Assembly: GCF_900184995.1 (NCBI RefSeq)
Contig: NZ_LT860099.1
Location: 2,484,332-2,548,331, forward strand
Reading direction: 5' to 3'
Origin: Konateibacter massiliensis
GTDB taxonomy: Bacteria > Bacillota > Clostridia > Lachnospirales > Lachnospiraceae
Length of the DNA stretch: 64,000 bases
This document shows positions 18,104 to 25,879 of this stretch, in pieces (the first letter of the stretch is position 1; each line of letters opens with the position of its first letter). Position numbers and translations under genes: made by a program. The notes under the pieces are model-generated. The model made no database searches and was not told where the DNA came from. It worked only from the letters and a program-made list of their open reading frames with translations.

Positions 18104-18141
18104 AAAAAATAAATGCCGCAATTTGCGGCATTTATTTTTTT
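18104..18141. terminator. Bidirectional intrinsic terminator
   Basis: A stem of AAATAAATGCCGC with its complement, a 5-base AATTT loop, an A run on the left and seven T on the right. It ends the plus-strand sugar operon and the minus-strand heme operon, which meet here. Confidence 0.9.
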
Positions 18142-18164
18142 GAATTTATATTGATTTTTGGTCT

Positions 18165-18497
18165 TTAAGCCGCACTGTCTCTCTTATTCCTAATCGTATT
18201 GATACCATGTCGAACCGTCAAAACCGGATGATAAAAAATCAGCCTTGGTCCTGCGTAGCGCATTACTTCCTTAATTTTATCTCGCATTTTTTTACTGTAA
18301 CAATGTGTTGGGCAGGTACTGCAAAAGGTTTTATCTTCCATATGCGGGCAATGCTCGACCCGCTTTTTGGCATAGGAAAGCAGCTCCTGACACTCCTCAC
18401 ACAGACCGTCCTTACTGTGCTTATGGCCGCGGCAGTATAACTCTATCATTTTTCCCACAACCGCAATTTCCTGTTCTCTTTTATCACTTATATCCAT
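18165..18497 (-). CDS. YgbA family (nitrous oxide-stimulated promoter) protein
   Basis: A 110-residue cytoplasmic protein of the YgbA_NO family. Conserved cysteine-rich features are visible: CRGHKHSKDGLCEECQEL near residue 25 and CPHMEDKTFCSTCPTHCY near residue 50, then IKEVMRYAGPRLIFYHPV. The cysteine spacing suggests metal or Fe-S binding. The start at 18497 has AGGAGGG 7 bases upstream. Family members in enterobacteria are induced by nitric oxide through NsrR; the biochemical role is not known. It lies 82 bases downstream of the last ABC transporter gene on the same strand with no terminator seen in between, so it is probably the tail of the heme operon. Confidence 0.88.
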   Translation of the reverse strand: MDISDKREQEIAVVGKMIELYCRGHKHSKDGLCEECQELLSYAKKRVEHCPHMEDKTFCSTCPTHCYSKKMRDKIKEVMRYAGPRLIFYHPVLTVRHGINTIRNKRDSAA

Positions 18498-18579
18498 GCA
18501 TTTGCCCTCCTTTTCTGCTTTGTGACAGCAGGCAGCTCGCAAAGTGTACTACCGCCCTACCAGAATAGTATTCTTTCTA

Positions 18580-20286
18580 TTACACCGCGATATTGCCTAC
18601 CGTAATCACCTTATCTGCAATTCCCATCGTAGACTTCCTATGCGATACGAGTACCACCGTTTTGTCTTCCTTTTCCTCTGCAAGTGCCTTTAAAATAACC
18701 GCTTCATTCAGGCTGTCCAGATTGCTTGTCGGCTCATCTAAGAACATAATATCTCCGTCATGCAAAAATGCTCTTGCAATACCAATGCGCTGCCTCTCTC
18801 CGCCCGAAAGGGAGTCGCCAAGCTCGCTTAGCTTTGTCTGGTAACCATTTGGTAGTTTCATAATAAAATCATGTATGGACGCCTTTTTACATGCCGAAAT
18901 AATCTCTTTTAAAGTTGCATCCTGCTTGGCAACCCTGATATTGTTTTCTATCGTGTCCAGAAACAGATGTGTTTCCTGTGTTACATACGAAACGTGGCTT
19001 CGAAGTTCGCTTGTTGTAATGGTATTTACATCAGCACCTTGATAGGTGAGACTTCCTTTATCCGTCTCAAAAAAGCGCATAAAAAGCTTTAACAATGTGG
19101 ATTTACCGCAGCCACTCGGACCGACAATCCCCGTTATTTTCCCTCTCTCAAAGGTGGCGGAATAGTGACTTAAAACCCTTTCCTCCCTGCTATTTGGATA
19201 GGAGAAGGATACATCAGTCGCCGCAAGTGTTCCGTTTCTAAAAGGTGCGCCCTCCTTGATTTCCTCAACAAGCGGTTCCTCTTCAAGAAGGCTTAACACA
19301 CGGTTTCCGCTTGCAAGAGTCTGGTGCAGATTATTGGAAAGGCTGCTCAGCGCCGCTGTCGGTCCAAAAGAGCTCATCATCGCCACCGTAGCAAGAAGAG
19401 CGTCCGTAAAGGCTACCTTACCTTGCACTGCGAGAAGCCCTGATACGATCAGCATCACAGCACCTCCTGTCTGGATAACCGTGTTTGTGATACTGCCCTG
19501 TGTGCTTTCTAAATCCTTCAGCTTTTTCTGCGTGTGGTTTAGGCTATCACTGTGCTTCTCCATTTTTTCTCTTCTTGCCCCTGCCTGATTGTATTGGAGA
19601 ATCTCTCCCATACCGCGCAGGTTATCAAGCACAATTGTATTTAATTTTGCAAATAAGCCACGGTAAATCTGCCCCTTCTTCTCTCCTAGTTTTCCGTTTA
19701 CAAGCGGAACTACCGCTCCTACTAAGAGATAAAAAACTGCCGCTATGAAGCCCATAATCCAGTTACCTCTTCCAATGTAGCTAATCATAACGATAGAGGT
19801 AAGAACCGCAATCGCAATCGGAGATATCGTATGTGCGTAAAACACCTCCAAAAGCTCCACATCGGAGGTGATAAGTGAAATCAGATTTCCTTTTTCCTTT
19901 CCCTCAAGCTTTGATGGGGTAATGCGACGCAATGCCGCAAATATCATGTCACGTATTCTTGCCAGCAATTTAAACGCAATATAATGGTTGAATGCCTGCT
20001 CTGCATACTTTAATATGGCACGAACAACCGCAAGCAGCACCATAGCGATACAAACTGTCTTTAATCCAATTGCACCCTTTGCGCCTGCCTCAAGCGTTCC
20101 TCCACCGATTGAAGAGAAAATATCCAGCAGCCCGTAGGTTCCCAAAACCGTGATAAAGACGGCACACAAATTTCCTATTGTCCCCATTACAAGTGCTGCT
20201 GTCATATGAAGGCTTAAAGGCTTTACCATTCCGATCAGCCCGAGCATGACTTTCACGCCAGAACGTTGTTTTTCTTCTGTTTTCAT
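18580..20286 (-). CDS. ABC exporter, fused membrane and ATPase domains (CydC/SiaE-like)
   Basis: A 568-residue ABC half-transporter. Six membrane helices (about 20-310) precede an ATPase with Walker A GPSGCGKST, signature LSGGERQRIGIARA and Walker B IMFLDEPTSNLD. The start at 20286 follows GGAGG and lies one base after the stop of the preceding ABC gene, with which it almost certainly forms a heterodimer. In Streptococcus pyogenes the sia/hts heme operon likewise carries a pair of such ABC genes behind the importer. The substrate is unproven; heme, a thiol compound as for CydDC, or a peptide are possible. Confidence 0.88.
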   Translation of the reverse strand: MKTEEKQRSGVKVMLGLIGMVKPLSLHMTAALVMGTIGNLCAVFITVLGTYGLLDIFSSIGGGTLEAGAKGAIGLKTVCIAMVLLAVVRAILKYAEQAFNHYIAFKLLARIRDMIFAALRRITPSKLEGKEKGNLISLITSDVELLEVFYAHTISPIAIAVLTSIVMISYIGRGNWIMGFIAAVFYLLVGAVVPLVNGKLGEKKGQIYRGLFAKLNTIVLDNLRGMGEILQYNQAGARREKMEKHSDSLNHTQKKLKDLESTQGSITNTVIQTGGAVMLIVSGLLAVQGKVAFTDALLATVAMMSSFGPTAALSSLSNNLHQTLASGNRVLSLLEEEPLVEEIKEGAPFRNGTLAATDVSFSYPNSREERVLSHYSATFERGKITGIVGPSGCGKSTLLKLFMRFFETDKGSLTYQGADVNTITTSELRSHVSYVTQETHLFLDTIENNIRVAKQDATLKEIISACKKASIHDFIMKLPNGYQTKLSELGDSLSGGERQRIGIARAFLHDGDIMFLDEPTSNLDSLNEAVILKALAEEKEDKTVVLVSHRKSTMGIADKVITVGNIAV

Positions 20287-20287
20287 C

Positions 20288-22063
20288 CTATATTGCCTCC
20301 TTTCGTGACTGTTCTTCTGAAACCTTTTCCCTGTATACCGTATATTCCTCCAGCTTCTTTTGACCTTCATAAAGCTTTCGGTAAATTCCCTTGCCACTTC
20401 TTAACAATTCTTCATGCGTTCCATGCTCTGCGATACTTCCCTCTTCCATCATGAAGATTTCATCTGCCTCTGTGATGTTGGCAAGACGGTGTGATATAAG
20501 AATGATTGTCTTTTCCTTTGCCATCTGCTTTACGGTCTGCATAATCATCTCTTCACTTTCCACATCGATGTTGGAGGTCGCCTCATCAAAAATATAGATG
20601 TCGCTGTCATGAAGGATTGCCCTCGCCAGCACAAGACGCTGTTTCTGCCCGCCGGACATATTGTCTGCGTTTTCGATGACAGCCATATCAAGACCGCCAT
20701 TTTCATGGATAAAGTCATAAAGTCTTACTGTCCGAAGCGCCTCATTCATCGCCTCATCATCCGCCATCGAATTCCCCATTTGCAGGTTATCTCTCACGGT
20801 TCCGGCAAACAGATAGCTGTTATGGTTAATTCTTGTTATTTTCTCATATCGCACTCTGCTTTTTATATCATGCAGTGCGTGACCTCCAAGCAAAATTTCA
20901 CCTGCAAAGTCTGCCTGCTCTCCCATAAGAAGGGAGGCAACCGTACTTTTTCCGCAGCCGGATTCGCCTGCAAACGCCACAAATGTATGCGGCTTCACCT
21001 GAAAGCTTACGTCGTGCAATACCTTTCTTTCCTTTGCACTTGGATAGGCAAAGTCTATGTTTTTAAAGGAAATTGTGTCATCCTCTATTTTTTCAATTTT
21101 CCCGTCTGTCTCTTCCGGCAGGTCTAAAATACCAAAAATCTTATCTGCTGCGCCATTTCCGTTCATGGAAATATGGAAAAACGAGCCGAGAAGACGCATC
21201 GGAAGGAAAAATTCTGCCGAAATCAATATAATAAAAATTCCCTCCACAAAGCTTACATTTCCTGCTTTCATTGACAGAAGCCCCACAATAATACCGGCAA
21301 CGGCACCGCCATATGCCACCAAGTCCATAATCGTAATAGAGTTTAGCTGCATCACCAAAACGCGCATTGTCATCTTTCGAAACTGCTCGGATTCCTCGTG
21401 CATCTTTTTTGCATAGTATTCATCTGCCTGATAAATCTTCATCGTAGTAAGTCCCTGTATGTACTCTAAAAAGTGGTCACCAAGCTCGGTGTAGGAACCC
21501 CAATACTTTGAGAAAATTTTCTTTGCAAACTTCTGGACTCCCATAATTGCTCCCGGAATAAGCGGAACACAGACAAGCAGTACGAGTGCTGCCGGAATAT
21601 TCATCGTTCCCACAATAACAAAAAGCGTAATCGGTGCCAGAAACGCATAGAAAAACTGAGGCACGTATCTGCCAAAATAAATTTCCAATTGTTCAACACC
21701 CTCAGTTGAAAGCTGAACTACCTCGGAGGTTGAACATTTTTCATGATAATCCGGTCCGAGTCTGAGCATTTTATCATACAGCCTCATGCGAAGCTGATTT
21801 TTCGTGTTGACCGCCGCCTGGAAGGAAAAGCTTCCGCTTAGCTTTGCCATAATGATACGGACAAGAAAAACAACGGCCGCAATAATCGCATAACGCTGTA
21901 TGTTTGCTGCTGACGTACTTCCAAGGCGAATTGTGTCCAGAAGCCGCGCACTTTCAAACACGAAAAGTACATTTGCGAGAAGCATAATCCATTGTGTTGC
22001 CACCACGCCGAATACATACTTCATATTATCCTTAAATTCTTTTAGTAGTCTTTTATGAAACAT
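20288..22063 (-). CDS. ABC exporter, fused membrane and ATPase domains (CydD/SiaD-like)
   Basis: A 591-residue ABC half-transporter, partner of the next gene. The membrane domain fills about residues 15-320; the ATPase shows Walker A GESGCGKST, signature MSGGQKQRLVLARA and Walker B IYIFDEATSNID. The N-terminal KRLLKEFKDNMKYVF is cytoplasmic. It starts 11 bases after the importer ATPase gene with an AAAGGGAAAA site, so it belongs to the heme operon. The ATPase composite sites look intact in both partners, so the pair should be active. Confidence 0.88.
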   Translation of the reverse strand: MFHKRLLKEFKDNMKYVFGVVATQWIMLLANVLFVFESARLLDTIRLGSTSAANIQRYAIIAAVVFLVRIIMAKLSGSFSFQAAVNTKNQLRMRLYDKMLRLGPDYHEKCSTSEVVQLSTEGVEQLEIYFGRYVPQFFYAFLAPITLFVIVGTMNIPAALVLLVCVPLIPGAIMGVQKFAKKIFSKYWGSYTELGDHFLEYIQGLTTMKIYQADEYYAKKMHEESEQFRKMTMRVLVMQLNSITIMDLVAYGGAVAGIIVGLLSMKAGNVSFVEGIFIILISAEFFLPMRLLGSFFHISMNGNGAADKIFGILDLPEETDGKIEKIEDDTISFKNIDFAYPSAKERKVLHDVSFQVKPHTFVAFAGESGCGKSTVASLLMGEQADFAGEILLGGHALHDIKSRVRYEKITRINHNSYLFAGTVRDNLQMGNSMADDEAMNEALRTVRLYDFIHENGGLDMAVIENADNMSGGQKQRLVLARAILHDSDIYIFDEATSNIDVESEEMIMQTVKQMAKEKTIILISHRLANITEADEIFMMEEGSIAEHGTHEELLRSGKGIYRKLYEGQKKLEEYTVYREKVSEEQSRKEAI

Positions 22064-22074
22064 TTTTTCCCTTT

Positions 22075-22890
22075 CTATCGAACGGTCATTACTATTTTTT
22101 TGCCGTTCAGTTTCTCTACATTTAAGCGCACACCATAGATATGTTCAATGCAGTCCGCTGTTATCACTTCCTCTGGATTTCCCTGTACCAATACACTTCC
22201 GTCTTTTAAACCAAGTATTTCATCGCTGTAATACACTGCGTGGTTCATATCGTGCAGAACCATAATGATTGTAATCTGATATTCTTGGTTTAAGCGCTGT
22301 ATCATTTCTAGCAACTCAATCTGATACCGGATATCCAAATAGGTCGTCGGTTCATCCAAAAATAAAATATCTGTCTTTTGTGCCAGTGCCATCGCAATCC
22401 ACACGCGCTGACGCTGCCCGCCGGAAAGGCTTGTTACCTCCCTGTCTCGCAAATCCTTTATCTGTGTAACCTCAAGTGCCCAGTCAACCAGCTCCTTATC
22501 CTTCGCACTCATCGTTCCGAACATCCCAAGATGCGGGCTTCTTCCATAGGACACCAGCCTGCTTACCGTAATATCGGCAGCCGCTTCATTATTTTGGTGA
22601 ACAATTGCCACACGTTTTGCAAATTCCTTCTGCTTCATTCCTCTTATATTCGTTCCATCCAGATAGATTTTGCCCCGATTCGGCTCCAAATTTTTTGTCA
22701 TTAGATTAAAGAGAGTCGATTTTCCGCAGCCGTTTGCACCAATCAGCGTTGTGATTTTTCCTTTCGGAATTGTAAGGTCTACGTTGTTCAATATTATTTT
22801 TCCCTTTTGCTTCTCCTCGTAGGAAAAGATCAGGTTTTTCACCTGTATAACAGGTGCTTCTTCCTTTTTGATTATTTCATTAACCGCCAT
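22075..22890 (-). CDS. Heme/siderophore ABC importer ATPase (HtsC/FecE-like)
   Basis: A 271-residue ATPase of a type II (FecCD-type) importer. Walker A GANGCGKST, signature LSGGQRQRVWIAMA, Walker B DILFLDEPTTYLD and the switch His in MVLHDMNHA are all present. AAGGAGG lies 10 bases before the start, and the gene overlaps the permease gene by 11 bases. It energises uptake by the permease and lipoprotein encoded just upstream. Heme as substrate is inferred from the NEAT and Shp genes of the same operon. Confidence 0.93.
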   Translation of the reverse strand: MAVNEIIKKEEAPVIQVKNLIFSYEEKQKGKIILNNVDLTIPKGKITTLIGANGCGKSTLFNLMTKNLEPNRGKIYLDGTNIRGMKQKEFAKRVAIVHQNNEAAADITVSRLVSYGRSPHLGMFGTMSAKDKELVDWALEVTQIKDLRDREVTSLSGGQRQRVWIAMALAQKTDILFLDEPTTYLDIRYQIELLEMIQRLNQEYQITIIMVLHDMNHAVYYSDEILGLKDGSVLVQGNPEEVITADCIEHIYGVRLNVEKLNGKKIVMTVR

Positions 22891-23920
22891 ATTTGCTCTG
22901 CCTCCTTAGTAACAGGATAAAAAACGGTCCTCCGACCACTGCCATGATAATTGACGCATTGATTTCATATGGTGCAGCTATTGTTCTTCCTATCGTATCT
23001 GCCATGAGATAGACTGTCGCACCGAGAAGCATGGAATAAGGAAGTAACAGCTTATGGTTATGTCCGACTAAAATCCTTGCAATATGAGGCACAATCAACC
23101 CGAGGAAGCTCACAACACCCACGACCGCCGTTGCAATGGAGGCAAGGAGTACTGCCGTCATAGAAATAATCATTCTGTCCCGGTTTACATTGACACCGAT
23201 ACCTCGAGCGGTTTTGTCGTCAAGGGAAAGCAGATTGCATTTTCCTGCTAAAATAAGTGAAACTACTAAACATATCGGTATATAGTAAAGTGCCGTCCGC
23301 ACATCCGTCCATGTTTTCATTGTGATGCTGCCCTCTACGATGGAAGCCACGCTTGACTGGTTTCCTCCGCTCATGGAATTGATTGCACTTGACAATCCGC
23401 CAAACATCGTGCTCACGGCAATACCCACAAGGACAATTCTAAGGGGACTGACTCCGCTTTTCCATGCCAGAGAATACACGATGAAAAAAGCAAATAGTCC
23501 ACCTGCAAAGGCAAACAAGGGTAAATATGCAAATAAGGCAGGAAGAAATGCCGTGATTAATACTGCTGCAAAGCTGGCACCTCCCGAGATTCCTATAATT
23601 CCGGGGTCCGTCAATGGGTTTTTCAATACCGCCTGAAATAAAGTACCTGACACCGCCAATGCAGCGCCAAGCAGCACGGAAATAATAATACGCGGAAAAC
23701 GCAAATCATAGACGGTTGCCACCTTCTGGCTGTACTCCACAAACAGTCCCTCAAACAGTTCTTTCGGACTGATTGCAATGCTTCCCGTATTAACAGACCA
23801 TAGTACTACCAGACCAAACAAAAAAAAGGTTAGGAAAAAAGAAACAATTGCTTTTATTACTTTCTTTTTAGAAGAATGGCTGTCATTCTTGGTTTTTTCT
23901 TTCTGATACAAAACTCTCAT
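22880..23920 (-). CDS. Heme/siderophore ABC importer permease (HtsB/FecCD-like)
   Basis: A 346-residue FecCD-family permease with about ten membrane helices. Typical motifs include RIIISVLLGAALAVSGTLFQ, NPLTDPGIIGISGGASF and VSFLGLIVPHIARILVGHNH. A Lys/Ser-rich cytoplasmic N-terminus precedes the first helix. A single permease gene implies a homodimer, unlike the two-permease siderophore system at 46-48 kb. The start is 3 bases after the lipoprotein stop codon. Confidence 0.93.
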   Translation of the reverse strand: MRVLYQKEKTKNDSHSSKKKVIKAIVSFFLTFFLFGLVVLWSVNTGSIAISPKELFEGLFVEYSQKVATVYDLRFPRIIISVLLGAALAVSGTLFQAVLKNPLTDPGIIGISGGASFAAVLITAFLPALFAYLPLFAFAGGLFAFFIVYSLAWKSGVSPLRIVLVGIAVSTMFGGLSSAINSMSGGNQSSVASIVEGSITMKTWTDVRTALYYIPICLVVSLILAGKCNLLSLDDKTARGIGVNVNRDRMIISMTAVLLASIATAVVGVVSFLGLIVPHIARILVGHNHKLLLPYSMLLGATVYLMADTIGRTIAAPYEINASIIMAVVGGPFFILLLRRQSKYGG

Positions 23921-23923
23921 CTC

Positions 23924-24889
23924 CTACTCTTCCTGTGCCGTTCCGTCGGTTCCCTGCTCGTCACCATAAAAAATTGTTTCAAGTGTTTCCAATGCCTCTT
24001 GATATTGCAGGTTGGCACTCATAGGAAAAAGCTTGTAATTCAAATCATAGACACGATTATTTTCCACAGCCGCGAAATGCTTCCATATATCATTTGTTGT
24101 AAACTCCTCACCAAACATTTCCATTACCGATTCCGGCAGTGCATGTGCCGTTCTCAAAATAATGTCAGGATTTTTCTCCAGCATATCCTCGGTGTTTACA
24201 TTAATAAAGTCCTGGGTTTCCTCCGAATAGACATTTTTCCCTCCGGCAAGCTCCACCAGATTCCCCACATAGGAGTTCGGTGTAGCAACCACATAGGAGC
24301 CGGGCAGTCCCATTAATATCAGCACAGTAGGGCTTTCCTTTTCCTCCTGCTTCGCGCTGTACTCATCATAGAAGGTCACAAACTCATCTACTAATTTCTC
24401 TGCCTGTTCCTCCCTGTCAAACAGTACACCTAATTCCTGAATAGATTTATACATTCCGGTTACGCTTGAGAGATTTAGAAAAGCATATTTCGTGTCAATC
24501 GCTTCGTATTTCGGCTGTAAATCCGAAATCAAACTGACAGGAGATAAAATCCACTCAGGATTTAAAGACGATACAATCTCCATATCCGGTGCCATCGCTG
24601 TTCCTACCTCCGTTACCCCTTCATATACATCCGGTATCTCAAAGGCATCGGTATGGGGAACACCTACGAGCGAAAGCTCAAGCGCGGCACAAATTTCTGC
24701 CGTAGCCGGAGAGGTCGCAATGATAGCTGGGTCTGTCGATTGATCTGTAGCTTCATTCACAGCACTGCTATTTGCTTCTTTCACGGCATCGTCTGAATAA
24801 CTGACGCATGCTCCAAGCGACATTGTCAAGCTGCAAAGCAATATCATCAAGCCTGCTTTTTTCATCAATTTCTCTGTTTTGTTTCTCAT
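23924..24889 (-). CDS. Heme-binding lipoprotein of ABC importer (HtsA/IsdE-like)
   Basis: A 321-residue substrate-binding lipoprotein with lipobox LGAC (signal peptide residues 1-28). The mature part is a class III binding fold with IIATSPATAEICAALE, LVGVPHTDAFEIPD, a long linker helix and GGKNVYSEETQDFINVNTEDM. It would receive heme from the Shp-like and NEAT proteins and pass it to the permease. HtsA and IsdE use Met and His as heme ligands; I see several candidates here but cannot assign them without alignment. It overlaps the Shp-like gene by ATGA. Confidence 0.9.
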   Translation of the reverse strand: MRNKTEKLMKKAGLMILLCSLTMSLGACVSYSDDAVKEANSSAVNEATDQSTDPAIIATSPATAEICAALELSLVGVPHTDAFEIPDVYEGVTEVGTAMAPDMEIVSSLNPEWILSPVSLISDLQPKYEAIDTKYAFLNLSSVTGMYKSIQELGVLFDREEQAEKLVDEFVTFYDEYSAKQEEKESPTVLILMGLPGSYVVATPNSYVGNLVELAGGKNVYSEETQDFINVNTEDMLEKNPDIILRTAHALPESVMEMFGEEFTTNDIWKHFAAVENNRVYDLNYKLFPMSANLQYQEALETLETIFYGDEQGTDGTAQEE

Positions 24890-25878
24890 AGGTCATCACG
24901 CTCCCTTTTTCGCTGTACTGTCATCACAAGCAGCAGCACAAGTCCTGCCGTCGCCCCGGGAATTGTCAGAATAATGACACATTGAAGCACAAATACCCAA
25001 GACATTGCCGGCACTATCTGGGAAGTTTCTTTCTCCTGATTTTCCGTGCTTAACTCCGTCTCCTCCTTATTCAGAAGACTTTCATCAGAAAGAACAAGTC
25101 CTTCTGCTTCTTCAATAAGCTGTGCACCCGTCTTTTTGCCGCTTTGAGCTGTCAATGCACTGCTTGCTGCTGTACTCCCAAGACTTTGGCTTGTGCTTCC
25201 TACGGTCTGGGTATTTGCACTTTTTGCAGAGGATGCAGCCTGTGTAACAGTCTGAGTGCCTGTATCGTTGGAGCTATCCTCTGTCTGAGTTTCTTCTGTC
25301 TCGGTATTCGCTGTTCCTGCCGAGCTGTCTACGCTCACTATAAAGTCGCCGCTTCCCTCCGCAAAATTGGAAAAGGCAATAAAATAAATAATATCTCTTC
25401 CCATTGGAGTTACATAAAATTGAACTTTTACAACGGCATTTTCATTTGGTATCTCTATTCTGAAATCTGAGGTATAATCACCGCCCGCATTTTCCTGCAT
25501 AACGCTCGCTGAAGCCGAGGTCCAGCCAGAGCCGCCCCACTCCTGTGTCCAAAAGCGAACATTTGAAATGTTATCCATCATGGAAAGTCGAATCGTTGCA
25601 TACATACCGCCCGAATTTATTTGCTCTATCAATGCTGTCGAATTGGTAACGCTTTCCGTCATCCCCTGTCCGATTGCCTCATTGTTGCCGGGGTCTTCTA
25701 TTTCCCCTGTAACAGGATGTGCATAATAGGCTGTTGCACTTGCCATATAAGCGGTTCCTGCTTCAGCGGCATGAACTGTCTGAATTGTTAAAATATTTCC
25801 GAAAAAAACTGCAATAAGCAATGCTGCCGCTATTCTTTGCCGCCTGCTTAAAACTCTGTCTAAAACTTGTTTTCTCAA
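24886..25878 (-). CDS. shp: Shp-like cell-surface heme-binding protein
   Basis: A 330-residue membrane-anchored surface protein. The start is TTG at 25878, one base after the previous stop, with GGAGG upstream. Residues 14-38 form a signal sequence. The heme domain (about 42-185) contains YYAHPVTGEIEDPGNNEAIG and IRLSMMDNISNVRFWTQEW, matching the streptococcal Shp family. Shp binds heme through two methionines 87 apart; Met73 (in GQGM) and Met159 (in TPMGRD) are 86 apart here, so bis-Met binding is plausible. A Thr/Ser/Gln-rich stalk leads to a C-terminal membrane helix (about 293-320) and a charged tail. It probably relays heme to the HtsA-like lipoprotein. Confidence 0.85.
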   Translation of the reverse strand: MRKQVLDRVLSRRQRIAAALLIAVFFGNILTIQTVHAAEAGTAYMASATAYYAHPVTGEIEDPGNNEAIGQGMTESVTNSTALIEQINSGGMYATIRLSMMDNISNVRFWTQEWGGSGWTSASASVMQENAGGDYTSDFRIEIPNENAVVKVQFYVTPMGRDIIYFIAFSNFAEGSGDFIVSVDSSAGTANTETEETQTEDSSNDTGTQTVTQAASSAKSANTQTVGSTSQSLGSTAASSALTAQSGKKTGAQLIEEAEGLVLSDESLLNKEETELSTENQEKETSQIVPAMSWVFVLQCVIILTIPGATAGLVLLLVMTVQRKRERDDL

Positions 25879-25879
25879 C

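Noticed and set aside
20609-21127. A 172-residue plus-strand frame inside the ABC exporter gene
   Set aside because: It lies opposite the ATPase domain of a well-supported ABC gene; a chance frame.
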